A stretch of 7,026 nucleotides of DNA from an uncultured Bacillota bacterium (GCA_946631075.1 CAMOZS010000085.1:1-7026); one strand, 5' to 3'; shown: positions 1-6,420, counted from the stretch's first letter. Program-made: numbers and translations. The notes: a model not told the origin generated them from the letters alone.

Positions 1-34
1 ATACTTTTCGGACTGCTTCTTCCAATGACTTCAT
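1..34 (-). CDS. 5' end of an unidentified gene cut by the window edge
   Basis: Reading the minus strand from 34, an ATG opens an uninterrupted frame of 11 codons, MKSLEEAVRKV, before the window ends. A GGTGA element lies four bases upstream of the ATG, which suits a ribosome-binding site. A well-spaced promoter (66-94) sits about 25 nt upstream of the predicted transcript start. The gene therefore probably starts its own transcript, downstream of glpK on the same strand. The peptide is too short to assign a family; the charged, amphipathic start would fit a cytoplasmic protein. The start is inferred from promoter and ribosome-site placement, not from homology. Confidence 0.45.
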   Translation of the reverse strand, partial: MKSLEEAVRKV

Positions 35-57
35 CCTTTCACCGAAATAATCTCAAT

Positions 58-69
58 TACTATATAGTA
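58..69. promoter_or_regulatory. palindrome overlapping the -10 element, possible operator
   Basis: TACTATATAGTA is a perfect 12-bp palindrome covering the -10 hexamer and the predicted transcription start of the left-edge gene. A dyad at this position could bind a repressor. AT-rich dyads of the type TACTA...TAGTA are typical of some GntR-family (YtrA-like) regulators, but that link is inference; no regulator gene is visible. Confidence 0.3.
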
Positions 70-94
70 TAATAAATGAGCCCTTCTTTTTCAA
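66..94 (-). promoter_or_regulatory. sigma-A-type promoter for the left-edge gene
   Basis: On the minus strand, TTGAAA (94-89, 5 of 6 to consensus) and TATACT (71-66, 5 of 6) are separated by exactly 17 bp. Transcription would start near 59, giving a leader of about 25 nt before the ATG at 34. This separates the left-edge gene from the lepA-hemW-glpK transcript. Confidence 0.65.
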
Positions 95-135
95 GCGGTT
101 CAAGGACTAAAATCCGCTTTTCGAGGCAGCTTCGC

Positions 136-158
136 AAGAAAATATTGCATTTTTGCAA
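136..158 (-). terminator. weak candidate terminator after glpK
   Basis: Eleven bases after the glpK stop, the minus strand forms TTGCA-AAAA-TGCAA followed by TATTTTCTT. The stem is only 5 bp, so termination may be partial. It is the only stem followed by a T-rich tract before the next promoter. Confidence 0.35.
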
Positions 159-168
159 CGTTAGTTGT

Positions 169-1665
169 CTAATCGGTCCACTGCAGGGCTCTCTGCACGG
201 CTCTGTGCCATCCGTCCAAAAGCTGGGCCCGCCTTTCCGGATCCATCTGCGGATCAAATCTCCTGTCCAGCTGCCAGTTGGACAGGATGTCCTCCTGGTC
301 CTTCCAGTAGCCGGTGGCAAGGCCGGCCAGATAGGCCGCGCCCAGGGATGTGGTCTCGATGCAGACCGGCCGGAAGACCGGCTGTCCGATCACGTCCGCC
401 TGGAACTGGAGCAGGAAATCGTTGGCCGATGCTCCCCCGTCCACCTTGAACATATTGATGCCCCGGCCAAGATCATCGGTCATGGCCTCCACCAGATCGC
501 AGGTCTGATAGGCCATGGATTCCAGGGCCGCTCTTGCGATGTGGGCCCGGCCCACTCCCCTGGTCAGTCCCAGGATGGCCCCTCTGGCGTAGGGATCCCA
601 GTAGGGAGCGCCAAGGCCGGTGAAGGCGGGCACGATGTATGCTCCGGCGGTGTCGGGCACTTGTTTTGCCAGATCCTCTGTTTCGGCCGCGGTCCCGATC
701 AGGCCCAGCTCATCCCGCAGCCACTGGATGGTGGCTCCCGAGACGAAGACGGACCCTTCCAGGGCGTAATAGACTTCTCCGTTCAGGCCCCAGGCGATGG
801 TGTTGAGGAGGCCGTTCCTCGATGGAGGGATGTTCTTGCCTGTGTTGACCAGCATGAATCCTCCGGTCCCGAAGGTATTCTTGGCCTGGCCTTCCTCGAA
901 GCAGGCCTGACCGAACAGGGCCGCCTGCTGATCGCCGGCTGCTCCCGCGATGGGGATTGGTCTTCCGAACAGGGCCGGGTCTGTTTCCCCGTAGATCTGG
1001 CTGCTTGGTCTTGGCTCGGGGAGCATGGAGGCCGGGATGTCCAGCCTTTGCAGGATGTCCTGGTCCCACTGCAGCTCTCTGATGTTGAAGAGCATGGTCC
1101 GGGAGGCGTTGGTGTAGTCGGTGACGTGGACCCTTCCTCCGGTCAGGTTCCAGATCAGCCAGGTCTCCACGGTCCCAAAGAGGAGCCTGCCCTGGTCTGC
1201 CTTCTGCCTGGCCCCTTCCACATTGTCCAGGATCCAGCGGACCTTGGTCGCGGAGAAATAGGCGTCGATCAGAAGGCCGGTCTTCTCTCTCCAGGCCTCA
1301 GACAGTCCTTCTTCTTTCTTTAGTTCCTCACAAAAACCAGCGGTCCGCCTGCACTGCCAGACGATGGCGTTGCAGACCGGTCTGCCGGTCTCTTTATCCC
1401 ATACTATGGTGGTTTCTCTCTGATTGGTGATGCCGATGGCATCGATGTCCTCCGGCGCGGCGGCGGCCTTGCTCATGGCCTCCCTTGCGGTCTCAAGCTG
1501 GGTCTGCCAGATGACCATGGGGTCGTGCTCCACCCAGCCCGCCTGGGGATAGATCTGTTGGAATTCCTTCTGGCAGACGCTGATCTGCTGACCCCTTCTG
1601 TCGTAAAGAATGCATCTGGAACTTGTCGTGCCCTGGTCCAGGGCCATGATATACTTGCCTGCCAT
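169..1665 (-). CDS. glpK: glycerol kinase (FGGY family)
   Basis: Glycerol kinase phosphorylates glycerol to sn-glycerol 3-phosphate with ATP in the cytoplasm, feeding glycolysis and phospholipid synthesis. The 498 residues match the usual family length. Visible are the N-terminal phosphate-binding DQGTTSSR (10-17), GWVEHDP (43-49), the substrate-binding QRET (82-85), W103, Y136, GDQQ with catalytic D245, F270 in GTGGF, and the C-terminal ATP-site GGASANDFLLQF (410-421). The ATG at 1665 follows AGGAGG by 5 nt, fixing the start. Many Bacillota enzymes carry a histidine phosphorylated by HPr about 13 residues before GDQQ; here that stretch reads DPALFGRPIPIAG with no histidine, so this control appears absent. 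No glpF or glpD is adjacent. It lies 52 nt after hemW and probably shares its transcript. Confidence 0.98.
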   Translation of the reverse strand: MAGKYIMALDQGTTSSRCILYDRRGQQISVCQKEFQQIYPQAGWVEHDPMVIWQTQLETAREAMSKAAAAPEDIDAIGITNQRETTIVWDKETGRPVCNAIVWQCRRTAGFCEELKKEEGLSEAWREKTGLLIDAYFSATKVRWILDNVEGARQKADQGRLLFGTVETWLIWNLTGGRVHVTDYTNASRTMLFNIRELQWDQDILQRLDIPASMLPEPRPSSQIYGETDPALFGRPIPIAGAAGDQQAALFGQACFEEGQAKNTFGTGGFMLVNTGKNIPPSRNGLLNTIAWGLNGEVYYALEGSVFVSGATIQWLRDELGLIGTAAETEDLAKQVPDTAGAYIVPAFTGLGAPYWDPYARGAILGLTRGVGRAHIARAALESMAYQTCDLVEAMTDDLGRGINMFKVDGGASANDFLLQFQADVIGQPVFRPVCIETTSLGAAYLAGLATGYWKDQEDILSNWQLDRRFDPQMDPERRAQLLDGWHRAVQRALQWTD

Positions 1666-1670
1666 GAAGT

Positions 1671-1676
1671 CCTCCT
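1671..1676 (-). promoter_or_regulatory. ribosome-binding site of glpK
   Basis: AGGAGG on the minus strand, 5 nt before the ATG, is a perfect Shine-Dalgarno core. It contrasts with the poor sites of hemW and lepA upstream and suggests that glpK is translated independently of its neighbours. Confidence 0.85.
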
Positions 1677-1693
1677 GTTCTGCGGGCCGCCCG

Positions 1694-1709
1694 GGCCGCT
1701 GCAGCGGCC
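1694..1709. repeat. 16-bp GC-rich palindrome in the hemW-glpK gap
   Basis: GGCCGCTGCAGCGGCC is perfectly self-complementary; the stem can extend by a wobble pair and two more GC pairs on each side. It sits between the hemW stop and the glpK ribosome site. No T-run follows on either strand, so it is not a standard terminator. It could be an RNA processing or stability hairpin that uncouples glpK from hemW, or an operator; the sequence alone cannot decide. Confidence 0.45.
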
Positions 1710-1717
1710 TGGCCGGT

Positions 1718-2866
1718 CTATACGAATTCGGCCATGACGGTGTTGGATACGTCCATTCCCGCGTCGGTCAGATAAAGCTGGTTGTTGTAGAGGTTGATCA
1801 GGCCCTTGTGCCGCTTCAGGATGGCCGGATCATAGACGGTAAAGAGATCCACTTCGAAGCGGCGCCGGAAATCATCCAGGCTGATCCCTTCCTTCTTCCG
1901 AAGACCGGTAAAGACATAGATGCCCATCTCTTCCCTGTCGGTATAGTGCTCGACGCTTCTCTCATCGACGGGAACCACCCTCTTCTTGATGGCGTCGATG
2001 TAACGGTTCATCTTCTCGTGGTTCTTGAACCGCTGGCCGCCGAAGAAGGAGCTGGCCCCGGGCCCAAGACCCAGGTATTCCTCGTAGGACCAGTATTTCA
2101 TATTGTGTTTGCTCTCCTTGCCCGGAAAGGCCGTGTTGGAGATCTCATAGTGGACGTAGCCGGCCTGCTTGAGCAGGGTGATGGCTTCGTGGTACATCTC
2201 CCGGTCGATGATCTCGGGTGTGGGAGCGAACATCTTGTCCTCGTAGACTTCCTTGTAGAGAGGGGTCCCCTTCTCCAGCTGCAGGCTGTAAAGGGAAATG
2301 TGCTGGGGTCCCAGGAAGATGCCCTGGCGGATGGTGTCCAGCCAGGTCTTCATGGACTGTTCCGGGATGCCGAACATCAGGTCGATGTTGATGTTGGTGA
2401 AACCGGATTTGCGGACCATCTGGATCTTCTGGAAAGCCTCGTTCTTATCGTGGAGCCTGCCCAGCCTTTGCAGGATATGGTTGTCGAAGGACTGGATGCC
2501 GATGGAGATCCGGTTGATCCCGTTGGCAAGGTAGGCGTCCAGCTTTTGCTGGGTGATGGAGTTGGGATTGGTCTCGATGGTGATCTCGGCGTCCTCTGCC
2601 AGATCGAAGTTCTCCTTGATGGAGTCCATCATCCTCCGGAAATCCTCCGGGGCGATCAGGCTGGGGGTCCCTCCCCCGATGAAAACGCTGTCCACGGTCC
2701 TGCCTTCGCAGTCTTCCTTTCGCGACGCCATTTCCATGCAAAGAGCGGTCACATACTCCCTGTAGACCTGTTCGCTGCTGCAGGGGAAGGACAGGAAATC
2801 GCAGTATTTGCACTTCTGCTTGCAAAACGGGATATGGATATACAGACCCAGATTATTTGTTGTCAT
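1718..2866 (-). CDS. hemW: radical SAM heme chaperone HemW
   Basis: HemW binds heme and a 4Fe-4S cluster and delivers heme to target proteins; it was long annotated as oxygen-independent coproporphyrinogen III oxidase. The 382-residue protein opens MTTNNLGLYIHIPFC and carries the radical SAM triad C15-x3-C19-x2-C22, followed by the SAM-site GGGTPS. Further on are ETNPNSI, the QSF/LGRLH segment, a conserved HNMKYW, and a C-terminal HemN_C-type domain (ELxx-like GISLDDF to the LTDAG end). The short CxxxCxxC leader and the length near 380 favour HemW over true HemN (about 450). An upstream ATG at 2983 in the same frame was rejected because the added 39 residues lie inside lepA and look random. 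The chosen ATG overlaps the lepA end by 14 bp and has no Shine-Dalgarno, so translation is probably coupled to lepA. Confidence 0.96.
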   Translation of the reverse strand: MTTNNLGLYIHIPFCKQKCKYCDFLSFPCSSEQVYREYVTALCMEMASRKEDCEGRTVDSVFIGGGTPSLIAPEDFRRMMDSIKENFDLAEDAEITIETNPNSITQQKLDAYLANGINRISIGIQSFDNHILQRLGRLHDKNEAFQKIQMVRKSGFTNINIDLMFGIPEQSMKTWLDTIRQGIFLGPQHISLYSLQLEKGTPLYKEVYEDKMFAPTPEIIDREMYHEAITLLKQAGYVHYEISNTAFPGKESKHNMKYWSYEEYLGLGPGASSFFGGQRFKNHEKMNRYIDAIKKRVVPVDERSVEHYTDREEMGIYVFTGLRKKEGISLDDFRRRFEVDLFTVYDPAILKRHKGLINLYNNQLYLTDAGMDVSNTVMAEFV

Positions 2867-4664
2867 CGTACTTGAGCACAGCGGTAAAGGCCTCCTGGGG
2901 CACCTCGACGGTACCGAACTGGCGCATCCGCTTCTTCCCTTCTTTTTGTTTTTCCAGGAGCTTCTTCTTCCTGGATATATCACCGCCGTAGCATTTGGCG
3001 ATAACGTCCTTACGGTAGGCCCGGACGGTTTCCCGGGCGATGATCTTCTGTCCGATGGATGCCTGGATGGGCACCTCGAACTGGTGCATGGGGATGATCT
3101 CCTTGAGCTTCTCGCAGACGAACCGTCCCCGGGCGTAGGCCTTGGATTCGTGGACGATCATGGAGAAGGCGTCCACCAGGTCCTTGTTGAGCAGGATATC
3201 CAGCTTGACCACCTTGGAGGGCTCGTATCTGGAGAACTCGTAGTCCAGGGATCCGTAGCCTCTGGTCTTTGACTTCAGGGCGTCGAAGAAGTCGTAGATG
3301 ACTTCATTCAGGGGCATGTCGTAATGGAGGTTGACTCTGGTCTCGGTGATGTACTCCATGTTGATCAGCCGCCCCCGTCTGTCCTGACAGATCTCCATGA
3401 TGCTGCCCACGTATTCCTTGGGCACCATGATGTCGGCCTTGACCATGGGCTCTTCGATGTGGTCGATCAGGACCGGGTCGGGCAGGTTGGTCGGGTTCTG
3501 GACCATCTTGACTGTTCCGTCGGTCATGACCACCTTGTAGATTACGCTGGGGGATGTGGTGATCACAGCGAGATCAAACTCTCTCTCCAGCCTTTCCACG
3601 ATGATCTCCATGTGGAGGAGGCCCAGGAATCCGCAGCGGAAGCCGTAGCCCAAAGCCGTGGATGTCTCCGGCTCGAAATGGAAGGCGGCGTCGTTGACCT
3701 GCAGTTTCTCCAGGGCGTCCTTGACGTTCTCGTATTTCTCCCCTTCGGCCGGATAGATGCCGCAGTAGACCATGGACTGGACCCGTTTGTATCCGGGCAA
3801 AGGCTGGTCGGCCGGGTGGTCGTCCAGGGTTATGGTGTCACCGACTCTGGCGTCGGCGACCTGCTTGATGGAGGCGCAGATATATCCTACCTCGCCTGCC
3901 CTAAGCTGTCTGCACTCGACTGGGCCGGGGCTGTAGGTGCCGACCTCGGTGACTTCGTATTTCTTGCCTGTGTTCATCAGGCGGATCATGTCGCCCTTCC
4001 TGACCGTGCCGTCAAAGATCCTGGTGTAGATGACGACTCCCTTGTAGTTGTCATAGTATGAATCGAAGATCAGGGCCTTGAGCTTGCCGTTCTCATCACC
4101 TTCGGGGGCCGGGATCTTGTGGACGATCTCTTCAAGAAGCTCTTCGACGCCGGTCCCTTCCTTAGCAGATACCAGTGGCGCGTCCATGGCTTCGACGCCG
4201 ATCACGTCCTCGATCTCCTGTTTGACTTCGTCGGGCCTTGCCGAGGGCAGGTCGATCTTGTTTAAGACCGGCATGATCTCCAGGTCTTCGTCCATGGCCA
4301 GGTATACGTTGGCCAGGGTCTGGGCTTCTACTCCCTGGGTGGCGTCGACGACCAGGACCGCTCCTTCGCAGGCGGCCAGGCTCCGGGATACTTCGTAGGT
4401 GAAGTCGACGTGTCCCGGTGTGTCGATCAGGTTGAAGATGTACTCGTTTCCGTCCTTGGCCTTGTAGACCAGGCGGGTGGTCTGCAGCTTGATGGTGATG
4501 CCCCGCTCTCTCTCCAGGTCCATGTTGTCCAGGAACTGTTCCCGCATGTCTCTCTGAGCGACCAGTCCGGTCTTCTCGATGATGCGGTCGGCCAGGGTGG
4601 ATTTACCGTGGTCGATGTGGGCGATAATGCTGAAATTTCTGATATATTGTTTATAGTCTTTCAT
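2853..4664 (-). CDS. lepA: elongation factor 4 (LepA), ribosome-associated GTPase
   Basis: EF4 is a translational GTPase resembling EF-G that acts on the ribosome in back-translocation or 30S assembly. The 603 residues match the family. Motifs in order: G1 AHIDHGKST (15-23), switch I RERGITIK (52-59), G3 DTPGH (81-85), G4 NKID (135-138), G5 SAKEG, then domain 2, EF-G-like domains, and the diagnostic LepA C-terminal domain with CYGGDISRKKKLLEKQKEGK and RMRQFGTVEVPQEAF. The frame stays open upstream to an ATG at 4763, but the family N-terminus (xxIRNFSIIAHIDHG) starts near the ATG at 4664, which I chose. No Shine-Dalgarno precedes it. The stop lies inside the start of hemW. Confidence 0.98.
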   Translation of the reverse strand: MKDYKQYIRNFSIIAHIDHGKSTLADRIIEKTGLVAQRDMREQFLDNMDLERERGITIKLQTTRLVYKAKDGNEYIFNLIDTPGHVDFTYEVSRSLAACEGAVLVVDATQGVEAQTLANVYLAMDEDLEIMPVLNKIDLPSARPDEVKQEIEDVIGVEAMDAPLVSAKEGTGVEELLEEIVHKIPAPEGDENGKLKALIFDSYYDNYKGVVIYTRIFDGTVRKGDMIRLMNTGKKYEVTEVGTYSPGPVECRQLRAGEVGYICASIKQVADARVGDTITLDDHPADQPLPGYKRVQSMVYCGIYPAEGEKYENVKDALEKLQVNDAAFHFEPETSTALGYGFRCGFLGLLHMEIIVERLEREFDLAVITTSPSVIYKVVMTDGTVKMVQNPTNLPDPVLIDHIEEPMVKADIMVPKEYVGSIMEICQDRRGRLINMEYITETRVNLHYDMPLNEVIYDFFDALKSKTRGYGSLDYEFSRYEPSKVVKLDILLNKDLVDAFSMIVHESKAYARGRFVCEKLKEIIPMHQFEVPIQASIGQKIIARETVRAYRKDVIAKCYGGDISRKKKLLEKQKEGKKRMRQFGTVEVPQEAFTAVLKYDDNK

Positions 4665-4671
4665 GGTATTT

Positions 4672-4700
4672 ATTGTAGCTGAAATATCAAAAAGGTTCAA
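4672..4700 (-). promoter_or_regulatory. promoter of lepA-hemW(-glpK), predicting a leaderless lepA mRNA
   Basis: On the minus strand, TTGAAC (4700-4695) and TACAAT (4677-4672, 5 of 6) are 17 bp apart. The -10 ends only 7 nt before the lepA ATG, so initiation would fall at or next to the A of the start codon. That agrees with the missing Shine-Dalgarno. A start further upstream cannot be excluded. Confidence 0.5.
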
Positions 4701-4707
4701 TATTTCC

Positions 4708-4736
4708 TTGCATATTTCTTTCTTGTCAGTTATACT
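4708..4736 (+). promoter_or_regulatory. promoter of rpsT
   Basis: TTGCAT (4708-4713) and TATACT (4731-4736, 5 of 6) are exactly 17 bp apart, giving a start near 4743 and a leader of about 65 nt. A second, overlapping candidate is TTGTCA (4723-4728) with TATTTA (4747-4752) at 18 bp. Its -35 lies back to back with the lepA -35, 7 bp away. The leader contains a small GCGG-CAT-CCGC hairpin (4757-4767) and a GCCGCGGC palindrome. Confidence 0.5.
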
Positions 4737-4807
4737 GTTTCTTGCGTATTTATGCTGCGGCATCCGCCGCGGCAGGCTATCGATATTAAGAAAGTGGGGT
4801 AAATTGA

Positions 4808-5074
4808 ATGGCTAACATTAAATCCGCAAAAAAAAGAATCCGTGTCATCGACAAGAAAACTGCCAGAAACAGAAGAGTACGCAACCATCTGAAGGCAATC
4901 CTGAAAGCTTATGATGCAGCCCTCGAAGCTGGCGAGATGGACAGAGCGAAGGAACTGCTGACCAAGGCTGAGAAGAAGCTTATGCAGGCTGCAGCCAAGG
5001 GAACGATCCACAAGAACGCTGCTTCCAGAAAAGTTTCCCGTCTGACCAAGAGATTCAACAAGGCGAATGCCTGA
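4808..5074 (+). CDS. rpsT: 30S ribosomal protein S20
   Basis: S20 is an early-binding 30S protein that contacts 16S rRNA through three alpha helices. The 88 residues begin MANIKSAKKRIRV, with the family hallmarks SAKKR, TARNRRVRNHLK and the C-terminal GTIHKNAASRKVSRL. It is rich in lysine and arginine and has the usual length. The start has a G-rich site (GTGGGG, 4794-4799) 8 nt upstream, a wobble version of the Shine-Dalgarno, which is poor for a ribosomal protein gene. The gene is alone on the plus strand, divergent from lepA, and closes with a strong terminator, so it is a single-gene transcript. In many Bacillota rpsT also neighbours lepA, which supports the chromosomal context. Confidence 0.99.
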   Translation: MANIKSAKKRIRVIDKKTARNRRVRNHLKAILKAYDAALEAGEMDRAKELLTKAEKKLMQAAAKGTIHKNAASRKVSRLTKRFNKANA

Positions 5075-5125
5075 TTCTCACCCGTCCCCACACCGTGCAT
5101 AAGTTAAATGCACACTGAGAATGCG

Positions 5126-5161
5126 AAAAGAACCGGATGTGTCTCCCGGTTCTTTTATTTT
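5126..5161 (+). terminator. intrinsic terminator of rpsT
   Basis: AAAAGAACCGG (5126-5136) pairs perfectly with CCGGTTCTTTT (5146-5156) around a 9-nt loop, followed by ATTTTG, so the transcript end is U-rich. It lies about 50 nt after the rpsT stop. The A-run on the left arm means it could also act on transcripts arriving from deoD. Confidence 0.88.
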
Positions 5162-5196
5162 GTCGTATATTCTTTGGCAGGATCGCTGGATCTGCG

Positions 5197-5262
5197 GGTC
5201 CGGCCATGGGATTCGGCGGGCCCTGCAATGAGATTCGGCGGGCCCGGCAATGACGATCCTGG
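5197..5262. repeat. three tandem 22-bp direct repeats, left of the hairpin array
   Basis: Units at 5197-5218, 5219-5240 and 5241-5262 share a GGCCCxGCAATGxGATTCGGCG-like pattern with exact 22-bp spacing; the third is more degenerate. A weaker copy may precede them (5175-5196), and GGCTGCGAACCCC (5272-5284) after them resembles the join between right-hand units. There is no reading frame of interest. The same family recurs at 5577-5632, next to deoD. Confidence 0.6.
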
Positions 5263-5286
5263 ATTCAGGTTGGCTGCGAACCCCAG

Positions 5287-5543
5287 AATTCTGCCAAAAG
5301 CCTTGTTCAGGCTAGCTTTGGCAGAATCACTCCTGTCATAGCCCTATATTTTCATGCGAATTCTGCCAAGAGTCCTTGTACAGATAACTTTGGCAGAAAA
5401 ATCTTCTCATATCGGGCTATATCTGCGGTTAATTCTGCCAATGGCCTTGTTCAGGCCGCCTCTGGCAGAATTACCCCTTGATTTCTAAGATCTCAGTAAT
5501 GGAATTCTGCCATCGCAGGTAAAAAAGACCGTATTGGCAGAAA
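5287..5543. repeat. array of four inverted-repeat units with a strict 72-bp period
   Basis: Four units of TTCTGCCA-N22-TGGCAGAA start at 5289, 5361, 5433 and 5505, exactly 72 bp apart. Each unit is 38 bp, with 34-bp spacers that are only loosely similar. Arms extend to 11 bp in unit 1 (5288-5298 with 5317-5327) and unit 3 (5430-5440 with 5463-5473). Inside, unit 1 has AGCCT-TGTTC-AGGCT and unit 3 GGCCT-TGTTC-AGGCC: the outermost inner pair changed from A-T to G-C on both sides. Unit 2 keeps CCTTGTACAG; unit 4 has a different centre with GGT/ACC. A lone TTTGGCAG (5173-5180) stands exactly two periods (144 bp) before the unit 1 right arm. The region lies between convergent rpsT and deoD. It may act as RNA hairpins or as a phased protein-binding array. 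Confidence 0.8.
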
Positions 5544-5576
5544 GCAGAAACCATTGTCTGAATCGCAGAGTCTGCA

Positions 5577-5632
5577 TGTCCTGCAATGGGATTCTGCGAA
5601 CCCTGCAATGGGATCCTTCGGGCCTGGCATCG
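5577..5632. repeat. 22-bp direct repeats, right of the hairpin array, abutting deoD
   Basis: Units at 5577-5598 and 5599-5620 share CCTGCAATGGGATTCTGCG and CCTGCAATGGGATCCTTCG; a third partial unit starts at 5621 and runs into the deoD stop. They have the same period and core (GCAATG, GATTCxGCG) as the repeats at 5197-5262. CCCTGCAATGGG can fold as a 3-bp mini-hairpin. A more decayed copy may occupy 5555-5576. Confidence 0.6.
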
Positions 5633-6337
5633 CTATGCTGTGATGGTCTCGAGGGCCAGTTTCATCATATCGGTGAAGCTCTCCTGCCTCTCCTCTGCTG
5701 TGGTCTCTTCTCCTGTCACGAAGTGATCGCTGATGGTCATGATGGCCAGGGCGTTGGCACCCAGGTAGGCGGCGTTCATGTATAAAGCGGCCGCTTCCAT
5801 CTCAACAGCCATGACATTCATCTTTGCCCAGCGTTTCCATGTATCCTCTCTCGTGTCATAGAAGGTATCGCTGGACAGGATGTTCCCTGCGTGGAATGGG
5901 ATCCCCAGTTCCTCTGATGCGTCCGCCAGTTTCATCAGAAGCTCGAAGCTGGCGCAGGGCGCGTAGGTCCCGGGAAGGTCAAAAGCCTCGGCGTAATTGG
6001 AATTGGTCGATGCCGACACGCCGGCCACGATATCCCTGACCTTGATGTCCTTGTGGTAGGATCCGGCAGTTCCGATCCGCATCAGGTTCCTGCAGCCGAA
6101 ATCATTGATCAGCTCCCAGGAGTAAATGCCGATGGATGGCATCCCCATGCCGGTCCCCTGCACGGATACCGGCACTCCCTTGTAGGTCCCGGTGTAGCCG
6201 AGCATGTTTCTCACTTCGTTATAGCATGTCGCTCCGGTCAGGAAATTCTCCGCGATGAACTTGGCCCGCAGCGGATCGCCCGGCAGCAGGATCGACTCAG
6301 CGACCTGACCTTTCTCAGCGTTGATATGTGTACTCAT
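5633..6337 (-). CDS. deoD: purine nucleoside phosphorylase, DeoD type
   Basis: The enzyme splits purine (deoxy)ribonucleosides with phosphate into base and (deoxy)ribose 1-phosphate for salvage, in the cytoplasm as a hexamer. The 234 residues match Bacillota DeoD. Numbering coincides with the E. coli enzyme: H4 (given to the neighbouring subunit), G20, R24, R43 and R87 for phosphate, T90 in place of the E. coli serine, the E179-M180-E181 sugar site, and catalytic D204 in TISDH. D204 marks the broad-specificity hexameric type, which accepts adenosine as well as inosine and guanosine, unlike trimeric PNP. The ATG is set by GAGGTGA (6351-6345) 7 nt upstream. It has its own promoter and no pentose or deo neighbours in view. 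No clear terminator follows; transcripts would run into the repeat array. Confidence 0.97.
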   Translation of the reverse strand: MSTHINAEKGQVAESILLPGDPLRAKFIAENFLTGATCYNEVRNMLGYTGTYKGVPVSVQGTGMGMPSIGIYSWELINDFGCRNLMRIGTAGSYHKDIKVRDIVAGVSASTNSNYAEAFDLPGTYAPCASFELLMKLADASEELGIPFHAGNILSSDTFYDTREDTWKRWAKMNVMAVEMEAAALYMNAAYLGANALAIMTISDHFVTGEETTAEERQESFTDMMKLALETITA

Positions 6338-6373
6338 CTTACTTTCACCTCGCTTCGTTCCCCTTCTGCTTAT

Positions 6374-6401
6374 ATGATACCGGTTTTTTTGCGTCCGTCA
6401 A
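6374..6401 (-). promoter_or_regulatory. promoter of deoD
   Basis: On the minus strand, TTGACG (6401-6396, 5 of 6) and TATCAT (6379-6374, 5 of 6) are 16 bp apart, with an A-tract in the spacer. The start would be near 6367, leaving a leader of about 30 nt with a good ribosome site. It lies directly after the structured region at 6421-6792. Confidence 0.6.
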
Positions 6402-6420
6402 CCGGGGCGCTTGCCATTAA

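Noticed and set aside
93..121. Hairpin AAGCGG...CCGCTT with TTTT as a terminator
   Set aside because: Its T-run lies on the plus strand, where no gene precedes it; on the minus strand it is followed by GAAAAAG and has a 15-nt loop.
76..1323. Long plus-strand open frame of 415 codons antisense to glpK
   Set aside because: It mirrors glpK codons in GC-rich DNA, the peptide has no family features, and glpK has a full set of conserved motifs.
1610..2875. Long plus-strand open frame antisense to hemW
   Set aside because: It is a shadow of the hemW reading frame rich in V, L, G and D, with no ribosome site and no recognisable domain.
5287..5543. CRISPR array
   Set aside because: The 38-bp units and 34-bp spacers have CRISPR-like sizes, but the inner 22 nt of the units differ, the spacers are loosely similar to each other, and no cas gene is present.
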